Shown here piece by piece: positions 1 to 6,628 of a DNA stretch of 6,628 bases. Source of the stretch: Bacteroidota bacterium (lineage in GTDB: Bacteria; Bacteroidota; Bacteroidia; Bacteroidales; CG2-30-32-10); contig JAAXXA010000174.1 in NCBI GenBank assembly GCA_013334735.1, positions 1 to 6,628 on the forward strand, in the 5' to 3' direction. Under the pieces are notes generated by a model. The model did not search any database and was not told the origin of the DNA. It saw nothing but the letters and a program-made list of their open reading frames with translations. The translations under genes and the position numbers were made by a program. Numbering within the stretch: position 1 is the first letter of the stretch; each line of letters opens with the position of its first letter.

Positions 1-20
1 TAATAAAAAAGGAAAATAAA

Positions 21-57
21 AAAAGAAACTGTCATAAAATCAGCGACAGTTTCTTTT
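21..57 (-). terminator. Rho-independent terminator downstream of ilvE
   Basis: A perfect 13-bp inverted repeat (21-33 against 45-57, arm AAAAGAAACTGTC) encloses an 11-base loop. Read on the minus strand, the hairpin begins 27 bases after the ilvE stop codon and runs into a T-rich stretch (TTTATTTTCC), as expected for an intrinsic terminator. The A/T base pairs at the stem foot also give a short T run on the plus strand. It could therefore also stop a converging gene lying left of the window, but none is visible. Confidence 0.85.
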
Positions 58-83
58 CAATTTTTGTTTACCTGAATTTTCTA

Positions 84-1097
84 TTACAAAATTAAATTCC
101 AGCCAAATTTATCTTCAACTTCACCATACTGAATACCTTGTAACCTTTTATAAAGTTTAGTGGAAAGAGGACCTGCTTTACCGTCTTTGCAGAACTCAAA
201 AACCTTAGTGCTGTCTCTGTCGAGAATTTTTTTAATAGGTGTAATAACTGCTGCTGTTCCACATGCGCCTACTTCATCAAATTCAGCAAGCTCATCTACT
301 GCAATTTGACGACGTTCTACTTCCATACCCATATCTTTTGCAAGATCTATAAGGCTCATATTAGTGATGGAAGGAAGAATGGAATTTGATTTGGGCGTAA
401 TATATTTATTACCTTTTATAGCGAAAAAGTTAGCAGGACCACATTCGTCAATAAATATTTTTTCTTTAGCGTCTAGGAATAATACTGATGCAAACCCTTC
501 GTCGTGAGCTCTTTCGGAAGCTTTTAAGCTGGCAGCGTAATTTCCTCCTACTTTAATGGTGCCGGTACCAAGGGGTGCGGCGCGATCGAAGTCGCGTACT
601 ATCTGAATAGTAACAGGGTTAAAGCCTTCTTTAAAATAAGGACCAACCGGACCAACAAAAATCATAAACATATATTCTTTTGCAGGTTTAACCCCTACCT
701 CGGGACCTGAACCGATAAGTAATGGTCTTAAATATAATGAAGCGCCTGTTCCAAAAGGAGGAATATATTTCTCATTTAGTTTAATAACAGTAAGCATCGC
801 TTCTTTAAATAATTCAGAAGGTATAGGCTGCATAAGAACCCCGTCGGCTGAGCGGTTCATGCGCTTTGCATTTTCGTCCCAACGAAAAATACGGATTTTA
901 CCGTCAATACCCCTGAAAGCTTTAAGCCCTTCAAACGCTTCTTGTCCGTAATGTAATGCTGTTGCTGCAATGTGAATACTAAAATATTCAGATGATGATA
1001 CTTCAATTTTGCCCCATTTACCGTTTTTGTAATAGCAGCGTACATTGTAATCAGTTTTAAAATAACCAAATGGCAGGTTTTTCCAATCTATATTCAT
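84..1097 (-). CDS. ilvE: Branched-chain amino acid aminotransferase (class IV, PLP-dependent)
   Basis: This cytoplasmic enzyme transfers the amino group between glutamate and the 2-oxo acids of leucine, isoleucine and valine. It is the last step of their synthesis and the first of their breakdown. The 337-residue protein is complete and resembles the larger, eukaryote-like BCAT subgroup rather than the roughly 309-residue E. coli IlvE type. Visible family motifs are FEGLKAFRG (55-63), YLRPLLIGSG (122-131), GTGTIKVGGNYAASL (177-191) with the probable PLP-binding lysine K182, DECGPANFF near 217-225, and the phosphate-binding GTAAVITPI (280-288). A cysteine (C279) precedes GTAA, but the CxxC redox pair known from human BCAT is not present. 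The ATG at 1097 has no Shine-Dalgarno sequence before it, only AT-rich DNA, which is normal in Bacteroidota. No attenuator, leader peptide or T-box-like structure is visible upstream. dacB lies 202 bases upstream on the same strand, so ilvE is probably transcribed alone. The family assignment is very secure; substrate preference is inferred. Confidence 0.96.
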   Translation of the reverse strand: MNIDWKNLPFGYFKTDYNVRCYYKNGKWGKIEVSSSEYFSIHIAATALHYGQEAFEGLKAFRGIDGKIRIFRWDENAKRMNRSADGVLMQPIPSELFKEAMLTVIKLNEKYIPPFGTGASLYLRPLLIGSGPEVGVKPAKEYMFMIFVGPVGPYFKEGFNPVTIQIVRDFDRAAPLGTGTIKVGGNYAASLKASERAHDEGFASVLFLDAKEKIFIDECGPANFFAIKGNKYITPKSNSILPSITNMSLIDLAKDMGMEVERRQIAVDELAEFDEVGACGTAAVITPIKKILDRDSTKVFEFCKDGKAGPLSTKLYKRLQGIQYGEVEDKFGWNLIL

Positions 1098-1180
1098 AAT
1101 AAAGATTTTAATGTTTTACAGTACTTTTGTTAATTCATGTTTTATCAATATTTTAACTCAAATGGCAAAGCTTTATAATT

Positions 1181-1208
1181 ATTGCGAATTGCAGATTGCC
1201 AACTGCAA
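1181..1208. repeat. Short 7-base tandem repeat, four units
   Basis: Four contiguous degenerate heptamers occur in the gap between dacB and ilvE: ATTGCGA, ATTGCAG, ATTGCCA and ACTGCAA, with consensus AYTGCNR. The A-T/C-T-G-C core is kept in every unit while the last two positions vary. It resembles the short heptameric repeats found between genes in many bacteria. No coding role is apparent, and the array is too short to judge any function. Confidence 0.6.
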
Positions 1209-1299
1209 ACTTTTTTTGATTCAAATATTGGTTCTAAATTGTTACAGGCTAAATTAATAATATTTTCAGTTCGTAAATTTTATTTAATTAATTATTTTT

Positions 1300-2805
1300 C
1301 TACCATTCTGTTTCTGAAATCAACACCATAATTTTTTCAAGCATTGATTTCATTTTATCAGGGGTAGTTGAATGATTGTTTACGATAATTCCAAAGGTAA
1401 GCAATTTGTTTTTTTTATTATATACATATCCCGTATATGCCCGGAGTCCGGCCATATATCCACTTTTTGCTCTAAGATTGTTTTCTGCATAAGTTCCTTT
1501 AAATATCGAGCTTATAGTCCCTGATACACCTGCAATAGGAAGTGTATTATAAAAAACAGGGAACAAAGTGTCTGATAAGTAGCAGCGTGTTATTTCAGCT
1601 AATTGACGGGGAGAAACACGATTTGCAGGTGAAAGTCCGCTTCCATCTTTCATTATAAAACCAGTAAGATCAACTCCTTTAGATTTCCATAATTGTGTAA
1701 CTATTTGAGTTCCGTTAAATGTAGAACCTATTCCTGTTTTTTCAAAAGCAAGAATCCTTAATATTGCTTCTGCATAAGTATTTATACTTTTCTGGTTTGT
1801 ATAATACATAATAGTGTCGAGAGGAGGACTTAGTTGTGTATAAAAAGTTGTAAAAATATTGCTTTTTTCGATTTTCTTTTCATTAAGCATTTTTTGTGTA
1901 GTAACTGAGTCGCTTACAACTATTCCGCTATCTATAAGAGCTTTATATAATGAATATGCGCAAAAAAACGAAGGATCCGGTATTGATGCCCGCAATGAAA
2001 ATTGGTTTTTATTACGGGGAACGATTCCTTTTACTGTTCTGTAATTTATGTATGGTTCGCCGTAAACCCAAAGTTCTTGGGGAGAGTAAGCTCCCCCTGT
2101 TATAACTTTATTTATTATATTTATATATGGTATAGGTGGGTCAAGTTCTTTTATTTTTGCAGCAGCTTTATATTTATTACCAGATTTTAAAATAATTCGA
2201 AATGTGTTTTCATGAAAATTCAATCCTGAGGAGCCGGCGCCATAATAATTACCAAGATCTCCGTTAAACCATGAAGCAGGAGCAATTGTGTCGTCGAAAA
2301 TGCTTGCGTCACCCACAATAGCGCCTTTTATGTTTTTTATTCCCTGCGCTTTAATGTTTTTTATCCAAAGAGGTAACAAGTATTTTATATCATTCAAACT
2401 GTCAATTCTTGGAGAACCAAGTGTAGGATCTCCTCCGCCTTTTATATAAATATTTCCGTTAAGGGTGCCTTTTGTATCTATAATTCCATCATAACTTAGA
2501 GTTGTTTTAAAAGTGTAATCCTTACCTAATATGGATAATGCAGCAGCAGTATTGATGGCTTTCATTGTAGAAGCTGGTATCAAACCTGTGGAATCGTTAT
2601 ACGCCACAACTGTTTTGTCTGAATCAGCTGTTATTACACATATTCCCCACTTTGCTTTTTTTAAAAGAGGGTTGTTTTTTAATTTTTCTATTTCTATCAA
2701 AAGCTTTTTTACCGATGTATCCTGTTTTACTTGGGCAAAAACAATAGAATTTAAAAAATAATTAATAGCTAAAATAATACTTAATAAAAAAGTCCTTAAA
2801 ATCAT
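1300..2805 (-). CDS. dacB: D-alanyl-D-alanine carboxypeptidase/endopeptidase, PBP4 type (peptidase family S13)
   Basis: This is a periplasmic low-molecular-weight penicillin-binding protein. It removes the terminal D-Ala from peptidoglycan stem peptides and, in this family, cuts D-Ala-meso-DAP cross-links during wall remodelling. The 501-residue protein has an N-terminal signal peptide (about 1-24; hydrophobic core, likely cleavage VFA|Q). All three catalytic motifs are present: S79-T-M-K82 with nucleophile S79, S340-I-N342 (SxN), and K447-S-G449, a KSG form of the KTG box. The long stretch between SxxK and SxN is typical of PBP4, which carries extra domains inserted in the transpeptidase fold, and unlike PBP5. 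GNYYGAGSSGLNF (185-197) and DGSGLSPANRVSP (387-399) are further family motifs. The ATG at 2805 follows an A-rich stretch with no Shine-Dalgarno sequence, and it places the signal peptide exactly at the N-terminus, supporting this start. The neighbours are not wall-synthesis genes. No clear terminator hairpin is seen after the stop. Confidence 0.95.
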   Translation of the reverse strand: MILRTFLLSIILAINYFLNSIVFAQVKQDTSVKKLLIEIEKLKNNPLLKKAKWGICVITADSDKTVVAYNDSTGLIPASTMKAINTAAALSILGKDYTFKTTLSYDGIIDTKGTLNGNIYIKGGGDPTLGSPRIDSLNDIKYLLPLWIKNIKAQGIKNIKGAIVGDASIFDDTIAPASWFNGDLGNYYGAGSSGLNFHENTFRIILKSGNKYKAAAKIKELDPPIPYINIINKVITGGAYSPQELWVYGEPYINYRTVKGIVPRNKNQFSLRASIPDPSFFCAYSLYKALIDSGIVVSDSVTTQKMLNEKKIEKSNIFTTFYTQLSPPLDTIMYYTNQKSINTYAEAILRILAFEKTGIGSTFNGTQIVTQLWKSKGVDLTGFIMKDGSGLSPANRVSPRQLAEITRCYLSDTLFPVFYNTLPIAGVSGTISSIFKGTYAENNLRAKSGYMAGLRAYTGYVYNKKNKLLTFGIIVNNHSTTPDKMKSMLEKIMVLISETEW

Positions 2806-2911
2806 GTATTTTTTTTTGCTAAAATAATGTTTTACATTTTCTAAACATATACTTTTGAAAATATTTATTAAAAAATTAGCTTATCATAAACAATATTAAT
2901 CTTAATAGCTA

Positions 2912-2919
2912 CAAATCTA
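2912..2919 (-). promoter_or_regulatory. Weak candidate -7 element for dacB
   Basis: On the minus strand this reads TAGATTTG, matching the Bacteroidota -7 consensus TAnnTTTG, about 107 bases upstream of the dacB ATG. No TTG lies at a suitable distance for the -33 element; the nearest TTTG (2950-2953) is 30 bases away. In DNA this AT-rich, such a single match can arise by chance. Confidence 0.25.
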
Positions 2920-2983
2920 CTCACTAAAAAACAGTTTCTATACTAAAAACAAAATAAATTGTCGCTTTTTATGAATTCTAAAA

Positions 2984-3096
2984 GGTATAGAGGTATTCTG
3001 TATAAAGGTATAAGTAAGCGCCGGTTATACCTTATGCCCTATCTATACCCTATACCTTATACCTTATACCTTATAACTTACCTTATACCCTATACC
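2984..3096. repeat. Two-orientation array of 7-base repeats (GGTATAR / YTATACC)
   Basis: The left part (2984-3013) holds four units in one orientation: GGTATAG, GGTATTC, TGTATAA and GGTATAA, some parted by a single base. An 11-base GC-richer centre (3014-3024, GTAAGCGCCGG) follows. The right part (3025-3096) holds nine full units in the opposite orientation, TTATACC or CTATACC with a few substitutions, plus two shortened units at 3039-3042 and 3078-3082. Units starting at 3043, 3050, 3057, 3064 and 3071 run without interruption. The two parts are reverse complements, so the array can fold back on itself. The innermost pair, AAGGTATAA (3005-3013) with TTATACCTT (3025-3033), is a perfect 9-bp stem over the GC-rich loop. 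No coding frame uses it. It ends about 87 bases before the promoter of the plus-strand gene. Confidence 0.85.
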
Positions 3097-3183
3097 TGAA
3101 ACCCAAATGTAATAATTTACTCCGTGTAAAATATAATAAGTTGAGCAGATAAGAGTTTCACATATAAACATTTTTTGTTAAAT

Positions 3184-3217
3184 TTGCTTCCACATTAGAT
3201 ATAAAATTATAACTTTG
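3184..3217 (+). promoter_or_regulatory. Bacteroidota-type -33/-7 promoter of the T9SS-cargo gene
   Basis: TAACTTTG at 3210-3217 is an exact match to the -7 consensus TAnnTTTG of the Bacteroidota primary sigma factor. TTG at 3184-3186 (inside TTTG 3183-3186) lies 23 bases upstream, at the long end of the usual spacing for the -33 element. Transcription would start near 3223-3226, giving a leader of about 40 bases that is A-rich and free of a Shine-Dalgarno sequence, as is usual in this phylum. Confidence 0.65.
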
Positions 3218-3265
3218 CAAAAATTAGAGAAAAAACAACATAATTTATAAACTAAAAAAAACAAT

Positions 3266-5188
3266 ATGAAAAAGTGTTTATTTATCGCATTATCGCTTTG
3301 TGTGGGTGGCTCTGCTTATGCACAGAAAAAGTTGCCGGTAATTCCTCAAAAATTACAAAACCTTTCAATTACAAGAACAGCTCAGCAGAGAATGGCAGTT
3401 GATATGTCATTAACTCCGAATGCCAAGGTTAACCCTTCTGTAACTTCGCGTTCAGGAAATGTTTCAGATAAATCTGTTAATTCACTGGGTGAAGCAATAA
3501 TTGGTGTTGGTAAATTCGATTTGCAAACAAATATGGCTATTCAAAACAGAATATATGCATACCCTGATGGCACTGTAGGCGCTGCATTTATATACGGTCA
3601 AACATCTTCTGCATTTAGTGACAGAGGAACCGGCTATAATTATTTTGATGGTACTTCATGGGGTGAAAATCCTACAGGAAGAATTGAAACTTCTCGTACC
3701 GGCTGGCCTTCTTATTGCCCGCTTAATAGTGGCGAACTAATTGTGTCTCATAATGGTACAAATGGTCTTGTAGTTTCAAAACGTGCTGATAAAGGCACCG
3801 GAGCATGGGAGCAATCTATAATTTTAGGACCTTCAAATTCAGGACATACAACTACAATACTTTGGCCAAGAACAGTTACTTCAGGTAATACAATTCATAT
3901 TTTAGCTTGTACAGATCAGGCGGAAACAGGATCTACTCCGATTACATATCAGGGTTTGCAATTAGCTTTAGTATATATAAGATCAGTTGACGGTGGAACA
4001 ACTTGGGATGCTCCCAGAATTCTACCCGGTATGGATTCGGCTTCAGTTGTTTCTATTAACCATAAAGGTTTTGGTGGTGATTCTTATTCATGGGCAAATG
4101 CAATAGGTGATACTGTTGCTTTTGTTGTAGGTGACGATTGGGGCGGATTATTTGTTATGAAATCTACTGACGGTGGCGATAACTGGAATAAAATTCCAAT
4201 TTACACTTTCCCAACTTTTACTACAGGTCCAACAGGCAGAATTCCATCAATTGATGGAGATGTTGCTATTGCATTAGATAACAGTGGAGCTGCAAATGTT
4301 TGTGTAGGCAGAATGTTTGTGTCTGACAATACTGATCTTGCTGACGACAGTTCTTCATGGTATCCTTATACTGACGGTTTAATATATTGGAAAGAAGGTA
4401 TGCCGGTTTTGGATACTGCTTCTCTTTCCAGCGTCGATTCATTAATTAATCATGGCAATTTAATCGGTTATATGAGAGATTGGAATGAAAGCGATTCTTT
4501 AGAATTTCCTACTGTTGCAAATGGCGATTTTCCGTTTGGATTATATTATATTTCACTGTCATCTATGCCTCAGATTATTGCTAATGAGAATAGTTTATAT
4601 GTAACTTACTCTTCATGTATGGAAAGCAAAGAATCTACAGGCGCTACTCCAAATACACAACTATACCGACATGTTATTTTTACAAAATCTGCAGATGGCG
4701 GGACAACATGGGATTTGGGTACTGACCTTAATTCGAGTCCAATTCATGATTTTGAAGAATGTGTATTTGCTTCACTTTCTCCAACAATGCCTGATGGAAA
4801 TCTTCATTTGATATATCAGGGTGATGAAGAACCGGGATTAGCTGAAAGAGGTGATGAAGATGCTTATGGTACTAACAATTTTTATTATTTGAGTTTTCCT
4901 ACAAATGTTGGAATAAATGAAATCACTCAATCTATAAGCAATGTTAATGTTTATCCTAACCCTGCTACAGATTTTACTTATGTTAATTTAACATTAAGCC
5001 AAGCACAGGATGTTAGCATTTTTGTTTCAAATATGCTAGGTCAGAAAATTTATAGTAATGTTTATGGAAAACTTTCTGCAGGTAATCACACACTTTCTGT
5101 TGAAGCAGGAAAATTCTCACCGGGTATTTATTTCTACACTATTAAAACAGACAATAGTTCAATTAGCCGCAAAATGATAGTTGAATAA
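3266..5188 (+). CDS. Secreted Asp-box (BNR-like) protein with T9SS type A sorting domain
   Basis: The 640-residue protein has a signal peptide (1-19, likely cleavage AYA|Q) for Sec export. Its C-terminal domain (about 558-640) carries the hallmarks of T9SS type A cargo: a VYPNPATD motif (562-569), a LGQKIY turn (591-596), SPGIYFYTI (618-626) and a final SRKMIVE. Such domains direct proteins across the outer membrane and are usually removed as cargo is released or attached to the surface. The central part has three Asp-boxes, S-x-D-G-G-x-x-W, at 240-247, 300-307 and 475-482, which mark beta-hairpins in beta-propeller folds of the sialidase/BNR type. No complete set of sialidase catalytic residues can be recognised, so enzyme activity should not be assumed; a binding or structural propeller is equally possible. 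The ATG at 3266 starts the signal peptide directly and follows an A-rich leader. It is flanked by its own promoter and terminator, so it is probably a single-gene transcript. The actual ligand or substrate is unknown. Confidence 0.9.
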   Translation: MKKCLFIALSLCVGGSAYAQKKLPVIPQKLQNLSITRTAQQRMAVDMSLTPNAKVNPSVTSRSGNVSDKSVNSLGEAIIGVGKFDLQTNMAIQNRIYAYPDGTVGAAFIYGQTSSAFSDRGTGYNYFDGTSWGENPTGRIETSRTGWPSYCPLNSGELIVSHNGTNGLVVSKRADKGTGAWEQSIILGPSNSGHTTTILWPRTVTSGNTIHILACTDQAETGSTPITYQGLQLALVYIRSVDGGTTWDAPRILPGMDSASVVSINHKGFGGDSYSWANAIGDTVAFVVGDDWGGLFVMKSTDGGDNWNKIPIYTFPTFTTGPTGRIPSIDGDVAIALDNSGAANVCVGRMFVSDNTDLADDSSSWYPYTDGLIYWKEGMPVLDTASLSSVDSLINHGNLIGYMRDWNESDSLEFPTVANGDFPFGLYYISLSSMPQIIANENSLYVTYSSCMESKESTGATPNTQLYRHVIFTKSADGGTTWDLGTDLNSSPIHDFEECVFASLSPTMPDGNLHLIYQGDEEPGLAERGDEDAYGTNNFYYLSFPTNVGINEITQSISNVNVYPNPATDFTYVNLTLSQAQDVSIFVSNMLGQKIYSNVYGKLSAGNHTLSVEAGKFSPGIYFYTIKTDNSSISRKMIVE

Positions 5189-5206
5189 ATAAATTTTTGA
5201 ATTTTG

Positions 5207-5243
5207 TAAAAAGGCTGTTTCTCTTGTTGAAACAGCCTTTTTA
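5207..5243. terminator. Bidirectional Rho-independent terminator between convergent genes
   Basis: A 15-bp uninterrupted stem (5207-5221 with 5229-5243, core AAGGCTGTTTC / GAAACAGCCTT) has a 7-base loop. The stem foot is five A's on the left and five T's on the right, so each strand's transcript ends in a U run. It lies 18 bases after the plus-strand stop codon and 26 bases after the dnaE stop on the minus strand, so one element can serve both genes. Confidence 0.92.
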
Positions 5244-5269
5244 ATATGTGGTAATTTGTGTTCGAATGA

Positions 5270-6628
5270 TTAACTCAATTTGAATTTTAATTCAGGAATA
5301 AGGGAAATCATCTTAAGAAAATCTGCCGAGTCAACTTTTAATTTACGCGCGGGGAGTTCAATAGAAGTTTTTTCAATCGTGTCGTAAACAGCAAATTTTA
5401 TTTTGCATAATCCGGTATTCTTTTTTAAAGATTTGGAAATTTTATCAATCAGATCTTCAGAAATATCTGAAAGCGACATTTGAACTGTTATTCCGCTTAC
5501 GCATTTTGCTAAAACTTCTGAAAGTAAACTGATGCTGTGAACTTTCAATTCAAATTGTTCGCTTTGATGATAACGCGGTTGTACTCTTGCTTTAATAAAT
5601 AAAAGAGAATCTTTATTGAAAAAATGTTTGTATTTTAAATAATCTTCCGAAAATAATGCAAGCTGTGTAGAACCTTCATAATCTTCTAACACTAATGAAC
5701 CAAAAGGCTTTCCTGTCTTTGTAGTTTTATGAGCGGCAGAGGTTACAATACCGGCAAATGAAAGGTCTTTGTTCTTAAGTCTTTTCAAATCATCCAAATC
5801 GTTTACAGTCGTGTTGCAGAAATTGTCTATTTCAATTTTATAGTCTTCTAAAGGATGACCTGAAATATAAATACCTGCAACCTCGCGTTCTTTATTAAGG
5901 ATTTCCATTTTTGACCAAGGTTCGCAATCAGGAAGTTTTGGATCGGGAATAATTGAATCAGCAGTTTCTCCAAAAAGCGAATGTTGCGACATGGAATTTT
6001 TTCCTGCAACCTGATTTGCATGTTTTATAGCTTTGTCAATAAAAGTTGCTTCTTCGTTATTTTCTTTAAAGAGGTACTGTGCTCTGTGCGTGTTCTCAAA
6101 ACTATCGAATGCGCCTGCCATTGCAAGAGCTTCTAAGCATCGTTTGTTGCAGGAACGAAGATTTACGCGTCTTGTAAGATCAAAAATACCTGTATAATTT
6201 CCATTTTCCTTACGTTCCGAAACTAATGCTTCTACGGCCGCTTCTCCAACTCCTTTAACTGCGCCTAATCCGAAACGAATTTTCCCTTTACTATTAACAA
6301 CAAATTTCATCTGGCTTTCGTTTACATCAGGACCCAAAACAGGGATTCCGCTTCTTTTGCATTCATCAATAAAAAAGGTAATTTTTTTAATATCATTAAG
6401 ATTTCGGGTAAGAACGGCAGCCATGTATTCAGCAGGATAATGGGCTTTTAAATATGCTGTTTGGTAGGCTACTACAGAGTATGCGGCGGAATGAGACCTG
6501 TTAAAACCATAAAGTGCGAATTTTTCCATAACAGAAAAAACATCTTCGGCATTTTCTTTTTCAATGCCTTTTTTTTGCGCTCCTTCTACAAATTTAACCT
6601 TCTCCTTTTCCATTACATCGGTCATCTT
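5270..6628 (-). CDS. dnaE: DNA polymerase III subunit alpha, C-terminal part (5' end outside the window)
   Basis: This is the catalytic subunit of the replicative DNA polymerase. Only about the last 452 codons lie in the window. The frame stays open to the right edge (6626-6628 encodes Lys), and the methionine at 6625 is internal, not a start: it falls in the conserved region that in other DnaE proteins reads like AMGKK...FVEGA. Counting from that Met, visible parts are the end of the polymerase fingers region with FNRSHSAAYSVVAYQT (41-56) and LKAHYPAEYMAA (59-70), a helix-hairpin-helix GLGAVKGVGEAAVEAL (119-134), a probable beta-clamp-binding motif Q214-H-S-L-F218, and an OB-fold (about 288-350, starting LSFAGIVTSA). 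The PHP domain and catalytic aspartates would be in the missing N-terminal part. The gene converges on the T9SS-cargo gene and shares its terminator. The OB-fold and clamp motif fit DnaE rather than PolC. The truncation is due to the window edge; there is no sign of a broken gene. Confidence 0.97.
   Translation of the reverse strand, partial: KMTDVMEKEKVKFVEGAQKKGIEKENAEDVFSVMEKFALYGFNRSHSAAYSVVAYQTAYLKAHYPAEYMAAVLTRNLNDIKKITFFIDECKRSGIPVLGPDVNESQMKFVVNSKGKIRFGLGAVKGVGEAAVEALVSERKENGNYTGIFDLTRRVNLRSCNKRCLEALAMAGAFDSFENTHRAQYLFKENNEEATFIDKAIKHANQVAGKNSMSQHSLFGETADSIIPDPKLPDCEPWSKMEILNKEREVAGIYISGHPLEDYKIEIDNFCNTTVNDLDDLKRLKNKDLSFAGIVTSAAHKTTKTGKPFGSLVLEDYEGSTQLALFSEDYLKYKHFFNKDSLLFIKARVQPRYHQSEQFELKVHSISLLSEVLAKCVSGITVQMSLSDISEDLIDKISKSLKKNTGLCKIKFAVYDTIEKTSIELPARKLKVDSADFLKMISLIPELKFKLS

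Larger units (their letters stand above)
2806..3265. other. 460-base divergent intergenic region
   Basis: This gap separates the divergently transcribed dacB gene and the T9SS-cargo gene. It is AT-rich with many stop codons and no convincing open frame or tRNA-like structure. Contents: a weak candidate -7 element for dacB (2912-2919), the two-orientation heptamer array (2984-3096) around a small GC-rich centre (3014-3024), and the promoter of the plus-strand gene (3184-3217). The stretches 2820-2911 and 3105-3180 hold nothing I recognise. Confidence 0.7.

Noticed and set aside
857..1069. Second minus-strand open frame inside ilvE
   Set aside because: It is an alternate frame within conserved ilvE codons; its translation shows no recognisable motif.
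1122..1129. TACTTTTG as a -7 promoter element (another copy at 2850-2857)
   Set aside because: Both match TAnnTTTG only on the plus strand. They point away from ilvE and dacB, and no plus-strand gene follows at a sensible distance.
1098..1299. Riboswitch, T-box or leader-peptide attenuator controlling ilvE
   Set aside because: I see no short ORF rich in Leu, Ile or Val codons, no conserved T-box sequence and no strong hairpin pair before the ilvE start.
1859..2190. Plus-strand open frames opposite dacB (also a frame at 2531-2761)
   Set aside because: They lie wholly within the strongly supported dacB gene on the other strand, overlap each other, and show no domain, signal peptide or leader of their own.
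2984..3096. CRISPR array
   Set aside because: The units are 7 bases with no spacers and occur in both orientations. CRISPR repeats are far longer, direct, and separated by unique spacers. No cas gene is present.
3266..3325. Lipoprotein signal using a cysteine in the leader of the secreted protein
   Set aside because: C4 and C12 are not in a lipobox (LSLC lacks the small residues before Cys), while AYA|Q is a good signal peptidase I site and the C-terminal T9SS domain explains export.
4238..4246. G-R-I-P in the secreted protein (residues 324-327) as the sialidase RIP motif
   Set aside because: In sialidases the arginine of this motif lies before the first Asp-box. Here it follows the second, and the remaining catalytic residues are not recognisable.
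6623..6625. Met codon as the true start of the rightmost gene
   Set aside because: The protein begins in the middle of a conserved DnaE region and the frame continues open to the edge, so this is an internal methionine of a gene cut off by the window.

Overview
The window looks like ordinary chromosomal DNA from a member of the Bacteroidota. Four independent signs agree. One protein ends in a type IX secretion (T9SS) type A sorting domain. The start codons sit behind A-rich stretches with no Shine-Dalgarno sequence. A good match to the Bacteroidota -33/-7 promoter (TTG ... TAnnTTTG) precedes the secreted-protein gene. The DNA is strongly AT-rich throughout. The exact genus cannot be told from this stretch.

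Layout from left to right: a hairpin terminator (21-57) closes a minus-strand gene for branched-chain amino acid aminotransferase (ilvE, 84-1097). A 202-base gap with a small 7-base tandem repeat (1181-1208) follows. Next is a minus-strand gene for a PBP4-type D-Ala-D-Ala carboxypeptidase/endopeptidase (dacB-like, 1300-2805). A 460-base divergent intergenic region (2806-3265) carries a larger array of 7-base repeats in two opposed orientations (2984-3096) and, near its right end, a promoter. A plus-strand gene (3266-5188) encodes a 640-residue secreted protein with three Asp-boxes and a T9SS C-terminal domain. A strong bidirectional hairpin terminator (5207-5243) separates it from the convergent minus-strand dnaE gene (5270 to the right edge), of which only the C-terminal part of the DNA polymerase III alpha subunit is present.

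The four genes do not form a pathway: amino acid metabolism, periplasmic peptidoglycan trimming, an exported surface or extracellular protein, and chromosome replication. Gaps, orientations and terminators suggest each is transcribed on its own, although dacB and ilvE are co-directional and read-through cannot be excluded.

I did not find a previously undescribed multi-gene system. The most unusual structure is the pair of unrelated 7-base-period repeat arrays in two neighbouring intergenic gaps, one of them arranged as a large imperfect inverted repeat. The least understood gene is the Asp-box T9SS cargo protein.
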